DNA from: Iningainema tapete BLCC-T55 | GTDB lineage: Bacteria > Cyanobacteriota > Cyanobacteriia > Cyanobacteriales > Nostocaceae | Assembly (NCBI RefSeq): GCF_014698965.1 | Contig: NZ_JACXAE010000036.1 | Coordinates: 62,001-126,000 of the forward strand | Direction of reading: 5' to 3' | DNA length: 64,000 nt | In this document: positions 53,314-62,135 of the stretch, in pieces | Numbering within the stretch: position 1 is the stretch's first letter | Layout: each line of letters starts with the position of its first letter | Translations under genes and position numbers: made by a program | The notes under the pieces: model-generated | The model's input: only the letters and a program-made list of their open reading frames with translations | Database searches by the model: none | Told to the model about the DNA's origin: nothing

Positions 53314-53703
53314 GTGTATCTGTTAGATACTAATATTTGTATTGCCTTGAACAACCGAAACCCTCAAGCACTCGCAGAATTTTATCTAAAATCAAGCGAG
53401 TGCTATATCTCAACAATTGTACTAGCAGAACTTTATAAGGGGGCATATTGTTCTCAAAAAATTGAACAGAATATCAAAAGGATAAACGAATTTACTAGCA
53501 GAATAATTGTTTTTGACTTCGATAAAAATGCTGCTATAGAGTTTGGTAAAATTCAAGCCGAACTAAGACGAATGGGCAAACCAACAGGTGAAATTGATGC
53601 ATTTATTGCTGCTGTTGCTCGTTCTCGTCAAGATATTCTTGTCACCAACAATATCCGAGACTTTGAAAATATCCCCAATTTACAATTAGAAAATTGGCTA
53701 TAA
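53314..53703 (+). CDS. VapC-like PIN-domain ribonuclease toxin
   Basis: A 129-residue PIN nuclease with a GTG start (VYLLDTNICIALNNRNPQAL). Acidic residues: D5 in LLDTN, E in VLAELYKGAYCS, D in TGEIDAFIAAVARSRQ, and D/N in LVTNNIRDFENIPNLQLENW. This is the normal VapC set for metal binding. It forms a module with the preceding antitoxin and lies between the Uma2 genes and the helicase. Confidence 0.9.
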   Translation: MYLLDTNICIALNNRNPQALAEFYLKSSECYISTIVLAELYKGAYCSQKIEQNIKRINEFTSRIIVFDFDKNAAIEFGKIQAELRRMGKPTGEIDAFIAAVARSRQDILVTNNIRDFENIPNLQLENWL

Positions 53704-53783
53704 CTTTGAAAAAACTGCGTGATTACCTTTAGAAAATTACTCCCTTTGCGTTGTAAGATTACCTAATTTGTAGTATTGCTTAC

Positions 53784-53835
53784 CGTGGAGAAACCCAACT
53801 CTATGCTGGGTTTTGTTCCTCAACCCAGCCTACTG
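53784..53835. repeat. Dispersed AAACCCAACTC...GGGTTTTG repeat
   Basis: GAAACCCAACTC pairs with CTGGGTTTTG, followed by TTCCTCAACCCAGCCTAC. Related to 17765-17840. Confidence 0.65.
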
Positions 53836-53931
53836 TAAGTACATTTGAGGAATTACAGCGTTTTAGTTAAAATTAAATATGGTGGTGAAAAGTGTTGTAT
53901 TTATAGTAAAATATACAAAAGTTAAAAGCTT

Positions 53932-54300
53932 ATGACAGCAAGTAATGTTAGACAGCAAATATTGGAGCATCTTGAGATATTACCCTCAGAGCAGGTGAAA
54001 ACCCTCCTTTTAACCTGGCTGACTTCTACATCCGAAGACTTAGAAGATTTTGAGCGGTTATTGATAAATCCATCTGTCCAAACGACAGAAGAATCATTTG
54101 AGTTCGGTGAGGTAGACACAGCGCTAAATTTTCAACCTCTTACTGAAGTTGAAATGGTGGAGCAGAGCAAATCTGCACTTGAAGCCTACCGTTGCAAAGG
54201 TTCTGGAGTGCCGCAGGGTAATGTTATACCATTTCTTTATGAAGATGCGCCCCCAAAGCCTGCTAAGCTACGGCTTTGTTTGTGTAGTCCCAGGCTTTAG
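53932..54300 (+). CDS. Small antitoxin-like protein whose end is replaced by a repeat
   Basis: A 122-residue product. The middle resembles cyanobacterial antitoxin-like proteins (LNFQPLTEVEMVEQSKSALE, AYRCKGSGVPQGNV), which normally go on to a short hydrophilic end. Here the last residues PPKPAKLRLCLCSPRL are encoded by a REP-like element (54245-54308). So the authentic C-terminus has been lost or altered. No partner toxin is adjacent. The helicase begins inside the same element. Confidence 0.6.
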   Translation: MTASNVRQQILEHLEILPSEQVKTLLLTWLTSTSEDLEDFERLLINPSVQTTEESFEFGEVDTALNFQPLTEVEMVEQSKSALEAYRCKGSGVPQGNVIPFLYEDAPPKPAKLRLCLCSPRL

Positions 54301-54308
54301 CCTGTGGA
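54245..54308. repeat. REP-like element before the helicase start
   Basis: AAGCCTGCTAAGCTACGGCTTTG and CCCAGGCTTTAGCCTGTGG: two small hairpins (AAGCC...GGCTT, CAGGCTTTAGCCTG). The last base precedes the helicase ATG at 54308, so it overlaps the ribosome-binding region. Confidence 0.7.
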
Positions 54309-57300
54309 TGAATAAAGAAGACAGAAAACAATATGATATGCCTAAAATATTACGCGAACATCCCTGGAAAATTAGCTATTCTAGTAACACGCACAACACC
54401 ATTGCCGACTTCTACATTCCAGCATTAGAATGTGCCGTTCAATATGACCGTAAAGCAGGCTTTTTTAGCAGTGCTATTCTTAGTAAAGTAGCCCGTGGTT
54501 TGGGTGCAATGCTGCATTCAGGAGGGCGGATGCGACTAATTATGGGCTGTCAATTTAGCCCACAAGATTTACAAGCGATTCAACAGGGATATGAGCTACG
54601 TGATGCACTGTTAAGTCGTCTTGATGCTGAATTAAAACCACCAGAGAACTTTGCCCAACTCAAACACTTTGAAATTCTGAGTTGGTTAATTCAAAATAAC
54701 TATTTAGATATTAAAATTGCTATTCCTATTAAAGAAAATGGTATTCCAGAAAGTAGCGACAAACAACTAGACCCACAACATATTTTTCATGAAAAAGTAG
54801 GAATTTTCACTGATAGCAATAACGACAGATTAGCCTTTAATGGTTCCAATAATGAATCTATAGGTGGTTGGGAACTAAATGTAGAATCTTTTCACGTTTA
54901 CTGTTCTTGGGAAGGCGGACGAGAACTTGATAGAGTTGAAGAAGAAATTTCTAGATTTGAGCAACTTTGGTACGATATAGCACCTAACGTGCGGGTTTTT
55001 GAAGTTCCCGAAGCAGTACAAAAAAAATTGTTACGTTACGCACCCATTAACAAACCTGCCTGGAACCCTCAAATAGAATTTGATACTCAACCAATTGATA
55101 ATGTTGACGGTTCACAGTTAACTGTTCACAGTCAACAGTCATTACTCAACAGTCATCACTCAACAGTCATCACTCAACAGTCATCACTCAACAGTCATCA
55201 CTCAACAGTCATCACTCAACAGTCAGCAGTCATCAGTGAACAAGAACGCTTTGCCTTTTTGCAACTCGCCAATATTAGTGAACATCCCGGTTGCTTGGAC
55301 TTTTGTTTAAAATCAATTGCCATCAAACCCTGGCCCCATCAAATTAAAATTCTCCGTCGCGTTGCTGAAACATTCCCGCAAAGTTTTCTTATTGCTGACG
55401 AAGTTGGTTTAGGAAAGACTATTGAAACAGGTTTAATTCTGCGTTATTTACTTTTAGCTAAAAAAGTCAAGCGCGTACTCATTCTCGCACCAGCAAGCGT
55501 CCAACCTCAATGGCTTGAAGAACTGCGGGAAAAATTCAACCTGTTTTTTTGGAGTTACACGCAAAATTCTTTCACTGTTCACTGTTCGCTGTTAAGTGAA
55601 AAATACCGTCAACAATCAACAATCAACAATCAACAATCAACAAATCCTTGGAATACCTGTGATTTAATCCTCGCATCTTCCCATTTGGTACGGAGAACCG
55701 AGAGAATGCACCAATTGCTGGAAGCAGAGCCTTGGGATTTAGTGATATTGGACGAAGCACATCACGCACGCCGTAAAAGTCCACAAGATAGGAAGGAAAC
55801 ACCCAACCGCTTGTTAGAGTTAATGGGACAGTTGAAGGAAAAAACTAAATCCCTGATTCTCTTGTCTGCAACTCCCATGCAAATCGATGCGATCGAAGTT
55901 TTTGATTTATTGCACCTGTTGGGATTACAAGGACATTGGAGTTATGGCGACAATTTCTGCAATTATTTCGCCTCGCTGCAAGGAAACGTAAAACGCGAGA
56001 CACTTGACTTTTGGCAAATTATGTGCAGCGATTACTTTGGACGTGGCGGACAACCTTGCTCTAGATTACAGCAGTATTTGCAAAAAGACCGTATTCTCGC
56101 CTACAAGTTACAAGACATTTGGCAGCGAGGAAAGAAAATCAGCAACCACAAGCAGTTACTAGCCGATCGCGCATTTATCGATACCTCCCGCCAGTACTTA
56201 ACAGCGAACACTCCTCTAAAAGACTTGATGTTTCGCCACACCCGCGACACCCTCAAACAGTACTTTCGCATTGGACTGCTGGAACGAGATATTCCCAATC
56301 GGGTAGTGCAGGATAATGCTATTACTTTGGAACCGCACAGGGAAGTACCACTTTATCAAGCAGTCAGCGACTACGTGCGTCATTTTTACCGACTAGCGCA
56401 AAAAGACCAACGTTCCTGCTTAGGGTTTTTGATGACGCTGTATCGCAAGCGCTTAACAAGTTCATTTTACGCGATCAAATCATCTTTGCAACGCCGTTTG
56501 GATTTCTTATTAACCCAACAGGAAAGCGTTTTAAGTAACGATGATTTAGCAGATTTGGATGATGCAGATGATGCTGTCATCACTGGGCTGGAATCCTTTT
56601 TTGAACCCGTAGATCCGCAAGAGATCCAATATCTTGAAGATTTGTTGCGACAGTTTGACAATACAGGGGAAGATACCAAACTTTCTCAGTTTATTAAGAT
56701 TTTGCGCCAAGAATTGATTGAACGCGAAAGTGCGATCGCCTTCACCCAGTACACCGATACAATGGACTATCTGCGCTCAACATTACAACTATTGTACGGT
56801 AGCCAAGTTGCTTGTTACTCAGGTCGTGGTGGTGAACTTTACCAGAATGGAGAGTGGTGCATAGTTCCCAAAGAAGAAATTAAGCGGCGATTTCGTCAAG
56901 ATGAAATTAAAATTCTCCTGTGTACCGAATCTGCATCAGAAGGTTTAAACTTGCAAAATTGTGGCGTGTTAATTAATTACGATATGCCTTGGAACCCCAT
57001 GCGAGTCGAACAGCGCATCGGCAGAATCGACAGGATTGGACAAAGGTATTCTACCGTGCGGATTCACAATTTTTATTACGACGGCACCGTTGAAGCAAAA
57101 GTTTATCGAAAATTACGCTTACGCATTAATGCCTTTGCCACAGTTGTTGGTAATCTACAGCCAATTTTAGCCTCTGTCCCCACCTTCATCGAACAGGCAG
57201 CGATGAGTGCCGACCCAGAAGAGGAAGACGTTTTAATGTCTGAATTTGACTCGGTAATTGATGCGCCACCATTGCGTCTAGCGATAGAAGAAATAATTTC

Positions 57301-57604
57301 AATGGATTTGGACGCAGATTTAGCAGAAATTCAAAAACTGATTCATCCTACACCCTTCACACCAGAAGATATCGAGCGATTATTTACTACCTCAGCTATT
57401 TTAAAAACTTGTGGTGTGAAGTTTGATAAAAGAAGCGATAGCTTCACTGCAGTCCAGAGCGCAGATCGCGTTTGGGAGCTTGCACACAAAGGTCAGAAAT
57501 GCAGCATTACTTTTTACCCAGACGTGTTTGACGAAATGCCGTCGCTGCGACTAATGACTTTCGGTGACCCCTTGTTTGAGGAATTGTTGCATATTGCGGG
57601 ATAA
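54308..57604 (+). CDS. PLD-SNF2 (RapA-like) helicase of the helicase-methylase-ATPase system
   Basis: 1098-residue protein. The N-terminal domain carries a phospholipase-D type motif: HEKVGIFTDSNNDRLAFNGS (H161, K163, with N178 G S N following). The SNF2 helicase has DEVGLGKTIETGLILRYLLL (about 364), ILDEAHHARR (about 482), LLSATPMQIDAIEVFDLLHL, and motif VI MRVEQRIGRIDRIGQ (about 898-912). Between PLD and helicase lies a repeat-coded stretch (about 266-309, NSHHSTVITQQSS repeats). A second heptamer stretch encodes QQSTINNQQST at about 435-446. The open frame extends to 54149, but MNKEDRKQYDMP at 54308 or MPKILREHP at 54338 is the real start. It should remodel DNA for the system. Confidence 0.93.
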   Translation: MNKEDRKQYDMPKILREHPWKISYSSNTHNTIADFYIPALECAVQYDRKAGFFSSAILSKVARGLGAMLHSGGRMRLIMGCQFSPQDLQAIQQGYELRDALLSRLDAELKPPENFAQLKHFEILSWLIQNNYLDIKIAIPIKENGIPESSDKQLDPQHIFHEKVGIFTDSNNDRLAFNGSNNESIGGWELNVESFHVYCSWEGGRELDRVEEEISRFEQLWYDIAPNVRVFEVPEAVQKKLLRYAPINKPAWNPQIEFDTQPIDNVDGSQLTVHSQQSLLNSHHSTVITQQSSLNSHHSTVITQQSAVISEQERFAFLQLANISEHPGCLDFCLKSIAIKPWPHQIKILRRVAETFPQSFLIADEVGLGKTIETGLILRYLLLAKKVKRVLILAPASVQPQWLEELREKFNLFFWSYTQNSFTVHCSLLSEKYRQQSTINNQQSTNPWNTCDLILASSHLVRRTERMHQLLEAEPWDLVILDEAHHARRKSPQDRKETPNRLLELMGQLKEKTKSLILLSATPMQIDAIEVFDLLHLLGLQGHWSYGDNFCNYFASLQGNVKRETLDFWQIMCSDYFGRGGQPCSRLQQYLQKDRILAYKLQDIWQRGKKISNHKQLLADRAFIDTSRQYLTANTPLKDLMFRHTRDTLKQYFRIGLLERDIPNRVVQDNAITLEPHREVPLYQAVSDYVRHFYRLAQKDQRSCLGFLMTLYRKRLTSSFYAIKSSLQRRLDFLLTQQESVLSNDDLADLDDADDAVITGLESFFEPVDPQEIQYLEDLLRQFDNTGEDTKLSQFIKILRQELIERESAIAFTQYTDTMDYLRSTLQLLYGSQVACYSGRGGELYQNGEWCIVPKEEIKRRFRQDEIKILLCTESASEGLNLQNCGVLINYDMPWNPMRVEQRIGRIDRIGQRYSTVRIHNFYYDGTVEAKVYRKLRLRINAFATVVGNLQPILASVPTFIEQAAMSADPEEEDVLMSEFDSVIDAPPLRLAIEEIISMDLDADLAEIQKLIHPTPFTPEDIERLFTTSAILKTCGVKFDKRSDSFTAVQSADRVWELAHKGQKCSITFYPDVFDEMPSLRLMTFGDPLFEELLHIAG
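55105..55236 (+). repeat. 14-base tandem array inside the helicase gene
   Basis: Five perfect copies of ACTCAACAGTCATC start at 55144, 55158, 55172, 55186 and 55200, then a variant at 55214. Heptamer-like DNA flanks both sides. Three units (42 bases) encode 14 residues, seen as HHSTVITQQSSLNS repeated. Units of 14 are not a multiple of three. Confidence 0.95.
55606..55645 (+). repeat. Second heptamer array in the helicase gene
   Basis: CAACAAT repeated about five times (GTCAACAATCAACAATCAAC and continuing), read as QQSTINNQQSTN. Single-heptamer changes would shift the frame. Confidence 0.85.
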
Positions 57605-57611
57605 AAAAACA

Positions 57612-57683
57612 TTTCTTGTGGGATGAGCATCTTGCCCGTCCCTTACAATTAAGGGTAGGCAGTATGCCTGCTCCACAAGAATT
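57612..57683. repeat. Dispersed hairpin TTCTTGTGGGATGAGCATC...CCACAAGAA
   Basis: Outer arms TTCTTGTGG and CCACAAGAA enclose TGAGCATCTTGCCCGTCCC and GGGTAGGCAGTATGCCTGC. Typical small dispersed inverted repeat; it also lies where a terminator for the helicase would be expected. Confidence 0.65.
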
Positions 57684-57709
57684 ATCCTCAGAGTAAGCAA
57701 CGCCAAATT

Positions 57710-58495
57710 CTATTTTGGTGATGTAGCCGAATGTTCGATTTTAGCGATGGGTGGCTTTTTTAGTCTGGCTATATCTTGGGAGAAAAATTTTCCTCCTACA
57801 CCATAGCTAAATAAGCCCATATACTCGTAAAATACCAACATCGCTTTCTTTGTCTGAGTTAAATTATTTGGTACTGGGCTTGTATGAGGAATAGCTTCAA
57901 AACCTAAACTACGAAAAGTGAGAAGCGATCGCATCATATGAGGAGGATCTGTTACCAACAGAATTTGTTTAACTCCTCTTGGTTGTAGTACTGAGGCGGT
58001 AAACAAGGCGTTTTCTTCGGTAGTTCGCGAACAGTGTTCTTCTTCTAATGCTTGATGAGGAATGCCTTGAGCTTTAAGTTGCTCAACTATTTCTGAACCA
58101 TCTCCTGAACCACTAGCAAAAATTAGGGGTGCGCGGTGAGATTGCCAAAGTTCTGCCGCAACTTTAACTCTGGAATTGCGAAATTCTCCTCCGCGCCCCA
58201 ACACGACAATTGCATCTACAGTTTTACCTGAATCCTTGGGGATAAATGCTACCAATCCTTGTTTTGCTACAGCCACCGTTAATGGAAAAGCTGCACTAAA
58301 GTAAATCACCAATAACACAATTCCCAAACTACTCCACCAACGCCTCCACCGTAGACGTGGAAACATCCAAGGTATGAAGACTAATGCCAACAGTGGTAAT
58401 ATAATTAACGGCGGTGTTGTCAGCCATTGAGAAAGTGTTGACTTCAAAACCAGCCACTGACTTACAGGGCGATCGCACAAAGCTGGATCTAGCAT
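57710..58495 (-). CDS. YdcF/ElyC-family (DUF218) membrane protein
   Basis: A 261-residue protein of the DUF218 family, suggested to act in envelope precursor handling. N-terminal hydrophobic helices (LTTPPLIILPLLALVFIPWM-like and GIVLLVIYFSAAFPLTVAV) precede the globular domain: TVDAIVVLGRGGEFRNSRVK, RAPLIFASGSGDGSEI, EEEHCSRTTEENALFTASVL and ILLVTDPPHMMRSLLTFRSL. This pattern (VVLG.G, AS..., S.TT.EN, LVT...HM.R) is the family core. Substrate unknown. Transcribed away from the SH3 gene. Confidence 0.88.
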   Translation of the reverse strand: MLDPALCDRPVSQWLVLKSTLSQWLTTPPLIILPLLALVFIPWMFPRLRWRRWWSSLGIVLLVIYFSAAFPLTVAVAKQGLVAFIPKDSGKTVDAIVVLGRGGEFRNSRVKVAAELWQSHRAPLIFASGSGDGSEIVEQLKAQGIPHQALEEEHCSRTTEENALFTASVLQPRGVKQILLVTDPPHMMRSLLTFRSLGFEAIPHTSPVPNNLTQTKKAMLVFYEYMGLFSYGVGGKFFSQDIARLKKPPIAKIEHSATSPK

Positions 58496-58669
58496 TCAAG
58501 TTATCTCGTTTGACTGTTTTCTCTGCCATGTTAACCAAACAGAAGTGCAGATGCAGTCTCATATAATAACTAAACCGTGTGATTTTCCTTCTATATTATT
58601 AATCAACATTCTAAAAGTTGTACAATCCCCGTGTCAGACTTTGATTACTGACTACGAGGAGTGACAAAA

Positions 58670-59296
58670 ATGAATATTATACAGGGTAAAAAATTTACTC
58701 GCGTCTTGACTGTGGTGGCGATCGCGATTATTGCCATTACCACTTTCGCTTTTAGTCTACCAGCCTACGCGCAAAACTCGCTCTGCCGAGCAACCAAAGT
58801 AGACACTCCCATCTTTCAAGTTGCCTCGACAACTTCTAACGCTATTCGGATTATCCCCAAAGATGCGCGGGTTACACTAGCTTACATCCCAGCACCCGGA
58901 AGCCAATTTGCTGAACTTCAATCTCCAAGTGGCTTTATTCAAACCGCTGTACTTAAACAGTGCGGTACACCTGGTGATGGCGGTGGTGGGAATCCTTGGG
59001 ATAAACCGACAATTGGTACAGATTGTCGGCAAGTAGTACGTCCCCAGAATGGAGTTAATATTCGTCGCTTACCGATTACAAACGCAGAGATTGTTACCAA
59101 AGTTTTTCCTGGCGACAGAGTTTTCATCACTTTAACGACGGGTGATGCGGTTAAAACGTACAGAGGGGAAAATTATATATGGGTAGAAGTTGATTTACGT
59201 CAAACTTTAGGCAACCAATTTACTGGTACTGGTTGGATGTTTAATACTGATTTGGTAAATTCTCCAAATACGAGCAATTTGGCTTATTGTAACTAA
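58670..59296 (+). CDS. Secreted SH3-domain-like protein
   Basis: A 208-residue protein from the ATG at 58670; a GTG at 58661 is in frame but touches the GAGGAG ribosome site, which fits the ATG better. The signal peptide ends ITTFAFSLPAYAQNS. Two SH3b-like units follow: LCRATKVDTPIFQVASTTSN...QTAVLKQCG and CRQVVRPQNGVNIRRLPITN...GTGWMFNTDLV. They are separated by a glycine-rich linker (DGGGGNPWDK). It probably binds cell-wall peptides. Conserved Cys pairs could form disulfides. Confidence 0.85.
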   Translation: MNIIQGKKFTRVLTVVAIAIIAITTFAFSLPAYAQNSLCRATKVDTPIFQVASTTSNAIRIIPKDARVTLAYIPAPGSQFAELQSPSGFIQTAVLKQCGTPGDGGGGNPWDKPTIGTDCRQVVRPQNGVNIRRLPITNAEIVTKVFPGDRVFITLTTGDAVKTYRGENYIWVEVDLRQTLGNQFTGTGWMFNTDLVNSPNTSNLAYCN

Positions 59297-59297
59297 G

Positions 59298-59342
59298 ATC
59301 CCCCCAACCCCCCCTTAATAAGGGGGGGCAAGAAGGGGGAGC
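59298..59342. repeat. GC-rich palindrome CCCCCCAACCCCCCCTTAATAAGG...
   Basis: Relative of the elements in trmFO and the M23 gene: AACCCCCCCTT and AAGGGGGGGCAAGAAGGGGGA form a hairpin between convergent genes. Here it is intergenic. Confidence 0.8.
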
Positions 59343-59351
59343 GTCAATGAT

Positions 59352-61628
59352 TCAGCTAATTTGTGACACTACTTGCTCGACTATCGCTTCAACGGATGAT
59401 TGTTCAATTATCTCGTTGTTTTGGACTGCATTGGGACCTAAGTCGAAATCATACCATTGATTACGCCATTGCATTCTGAACTTGAGACGCTGCCAACTTT
59501 GAGGTAAATTAGGACAAGCAACTGGACCAAATTGAGTCATGCGGATGCCTGCAAATCCAAACACCACAGCTTGCCAAACTCCACCAGCACTGGCTGCGTG
59601 AATTCCTTCAGCCGCATTACGCCGTACATCTTCTAAATCTACCAAAGCCGATCGCATAAAGTGCGTGTAAGCTTCTGTTGGAAGATTCATATCGCAAGCC
59701 ATAATGGCATTAATTGCTGGACCTAAAGAAGAACCGTAAGTATGGTCGGTGCGGGGGTTATAATAATCCCAGTTAGCTTGGAGAGTTTTTTGGTTGTAGC
59801 GATCGCGCAATAAGTACATCAGCATCAACACATCTGGCTGCTTGAGAATTTGTCTTGCACTAGTTTCCTCAATTCCCAGTAAACCTTGCATTGATTTGGT
59901 ACGAGGTTCATAATCAGCTAAGTTGACATCTATTAATTTGAAGAAGCCCTCGAACTGTTCAATTAAGCCAGTTTCTTGGTCTTGATTCAAATATAAGCGA
60001 TCGCTAATCAAAGCCCAACGTTTTAACCTTTCAGTTTCCAAGTTGAGCATTTCAATCAACTGGGAAGCTTTTTGGGGATAAGCTTGCTTGAGCCAATCTA
60101 AAAGAGCCAAAGCTGACTGCAAGTGCCATTGCACCATCATATTAGTGAAGGCATTGTTGTCTACGCGATCATGATTTTCATCTGGTCCAATAACATCACG
60201 AATATCATAACAGCTACGCTCAAGGTTCCACTCCACTCGGCTTTCCCAAAAAACAGCTGTATCTAGGATAATTTCCGCCCCATAATCGCGCATCCAGTCA
60301 TCATCACCAGTGCAACGCCAGTACTGCCAAACAGCATAAGCGACATCGGTGTTGATATGTACTTCAATATCACCGCACCAAATCCGAACTAACTCACCGT
60401 CTTTTGCACCAGGTACCCAACGAGGTGTTACCTCATCTCCTGTAGTGGCGCTTTCCCAAGCATACATAGCTCCAGAATATCCCGCTTCCTGTGCTTTGCG
60501 TCTCGCTCCTGGCAAAGTGTGGTAGCGATAAGTAAGTAAATTACGCGCTACATCTGGCTGAGTCAGAATTAAGAATGGAAGTATAAAAATTTCTGTGTCC
60601 CAAAATATATGTCCCCGATAAGCAAAACCAGAGAGGGTTTTGGGAGGTATACTTACTCGGTCATCATGACGCGGTGCTACAGCAAGTAATTGAAAGAGAT
60701 TGTAGCGAACACTTAGCTGAGCTTGAGGGTCGCCTTCAATAATAATATCACTGTCTTGCCAGACTTTTTCCCATGTGGCGATATGAGCTGCTAACAAAGT
60801 TGTATAGCAAGGTGCAGCAACTAAACGAATTAGTGCCAGTTCACATGGACTTTGTGTGTCCCGTGAAGTGAATACGGTGACAATCTTTTCAAAAGTTACT
60901 GTTTTTCCTGGTGTGGCATGGAAGTTTGACTGGAGTTTTGGACTGTCAACTTGGTGTACTTTTACTGGTGCAACATTTTCACCCGTTACTTCCAGTTTCA
61001 CCGCCATCCCCAGTTGGATAGCTGAGTGGAGTGTTTGGTTTTGCAACCAGATAAAGTTGTCTACACCCCCGTAGTTGAGAGTTTTCCAGTGTTTTACACC
61101 TTGGGTATCTTGTTCGGCATTCAAACCGACTTCAACAGCAACATCGCCTTCAAAGTCTATTGAAGTGATTTGACAACGTATTGCCAAAATGTGTTTATCT
61201 GCTAAACTGGTAAAACGCTCAAAGTGAAACTCCAATGTGTGACCTGTTGGAGAACGCCAGCGTACATCCCGGCTAACTATGCCCAAACGTAGGTCTAGCC
61301 GTCGTTCATACTTGAGAATCTCACCGCTATCTAGGCGGAAACGTTCTCCATCTACCTTAATTACGAAGGGTAACCAGTTAGGACAATTTACCAATTCAGT
61401 ATTGGCGATCGCTACATCGTCGTAAACACCATTAATTAGTGTTGCATCTGTATCGTTAAGGTATCCTTCCTCGAAAGCTCCCCGTGTTCCTAGATAACCA
61501 TTTCCAAGGGTGAAAACGGTTTCTTTGTAGTGCAGTTGATTTGGATTGAACTCTAGTTCACAGACGTTCCATCCATCAGAGTAATTCAGTCGCTGGTTTG
61601 GTTGAGTATCAGTGGACAAGTCTAGCAT
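59352..61628 (-). CDS. Glycoside hydrolase family 65 disaccharide phosphorylase
   Basis: Inverting phosphorylase of 758 residues, acting on trehalose-, maltose- or kojibiose-type disaccharides with phosphate. The N-terminal beta-sandwich begins WNVCELEFNPNQLHYKETVF. The (alpha/alpha)6 barrel has FWDTEIFILPFLILTQPDVA, YPWESATTGDE-like YAWESATTGDEVTP, and the catalytic Glu in DVIGPDENHDRVDNNAFTN. The phosphate-binding C-terminal part includes EGIHAASAGGVWQAVVFGF. The exact donor sugar cannot be read. No beta-phosphoglucomutase is adjacent, so its partner is elsewhere. Confidence 0.93.
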   Translation of the reverse strand: MLDLSTDTQPNQRLNYSDGWNVCELEFNPNQLHYKETVFTLGNGYLGTRGAFEEGYLNDTDATLINGVYDDVAIANTELVNCPNWLPFVIKVDGERFRLDSGEILKYERRLDLRLGIVSRDVRWRSPTGHTLEFHFERFTSLADKHILAIRCQITSIDFEGDVAVEVGLNAEQDTQGVKHWKTLNYGGVDNFIWLQNQTLHSAIQLGMAVKLEVTGENVAPVKVHQVDSPKLQSNFHATPGKTVTFEKIVTVFTSRDTQSPCELALIRLVAAPCYTTLLAAHIATWEKVWQDSDIIIEGDPQAQLSVRYNLFQLLAVAPRHDDRVSIPPKTLSGFAYRGHIFWDTEIFILPFLILTQPDVARNLLTYRYHTLPGARRKAQEAGYSGAMYAWESATTGDEVTPRWVPGAKDGELVRIWCGDIEVHINTDVAYAVWQYWRCTGDDDWMRDYGAEIILDTAVFWESRVEWNLERSCYDIRDVIGPDENHDRVDNNAFTNMMVQWHLQSALALLDWLKQAYPQKASQLIEMLNLETERLKRWALISDRLYLNQDQETGLIEQFEGFFKLIDVNLADYEPRTKSMQGLLGIEETSARQILKQPDVLMLMYLLRDRYNQKTLQANWDYYNPRTDHTYGSSLGPAINAIMACDMNLPTEAYTHFMRSALVDLEDVRRNAAEGIHAASAGGVWQAVVFGFAGIRMTQFGPVACPNLPQSWQRLKFRMQWRNQWYDFDLGPNAVQNNEIIEQSSVEAIVEQVVSQIS

Positions 61629-62135
61629 GACTTAATAAAACCTATATTGTGGGTCTTGCTGTATACCTATGAAACAAATTAGGAGCAAGCAGGAGTATTT
61701 CACCTCCTTACACCGCTATCTAGACTTGGATGCAGCCTAAACAGTGAAGAATGACGTTTAATTGATATTTGGCGTTCCCTTAGACATCCTGCTATAGAGA
61801 TATTTTATTATCTTTTTATCGTTAATTAACTATGGACGCAAAAATCTACAAACACTTACATTTATAATAAGTATGTATAAGCATATACAATAAAATTAAT
61901 AGTTTGTTACAAAATAAATATAGATAAAAATAGCATAGCATAACTTCATTAAGTAAAATATTATCTTAAGTGTTTCTTTAGAAAATTTCAGTATTCCTCG
62001 TTCCCAGCCTCTGGCTGGGAATGCATTGAGCGAGGCTCCGCCTCAAATTTGGAGCGCAAGGAGGCAGAGCCTCTCGTAGGCATTCCCATGCTGAGCATGG
62101 GAACGAGAAACTGGCTCCTGTCTCATGTCTCCTGC
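61629..62135. other. Intergenic region with a dispersed repeat
   Basis: AT-rich left part (probably the GH65 promoter) and a 118-base dispersed repeat at the right (61993-62110), adjacent to the hemN 3' end. No ORF or RNA was recognised. Confidence 0.6.
61993..62110. repeat. Large dispersed inverted repeat CTCGTTCCCAGCCTCTGGC
   Basis: TCGTTCCCAGCCTCTGGCTG at the left pairs with CATGCTGAGCATGGGAACGAG at the right; the middle has GCGAGGCTCCGCCTC and GGAGGCAGAGCCTC hairpins. One copy in the window; typical of a cyanobacterial dispersed element. Confidence 0.75.

Noticed and set aside
54149..54307. Helicase start at 54149
   Set aside because: The extra 53 residues are encoded by the previous gene in another frame and by a REP-like element; MNKEDRKQYDMP or MPKILREHP matches a normal start.
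55105..55236. CRISPR array
   Set aside because: Units are 14 bases, directly adjacent without unique spacers, and lie inside a coding sequence. No cas gene is present.
38966..57604. BREX or DISARM system
   Set aside because: There is no PglZ, BrxA/BrxL, or DUF1998 (DrmB) gene; the DUF499/DUF1156/PLD-SNF2 set fits the helicase-methylase-ATPase type instead.
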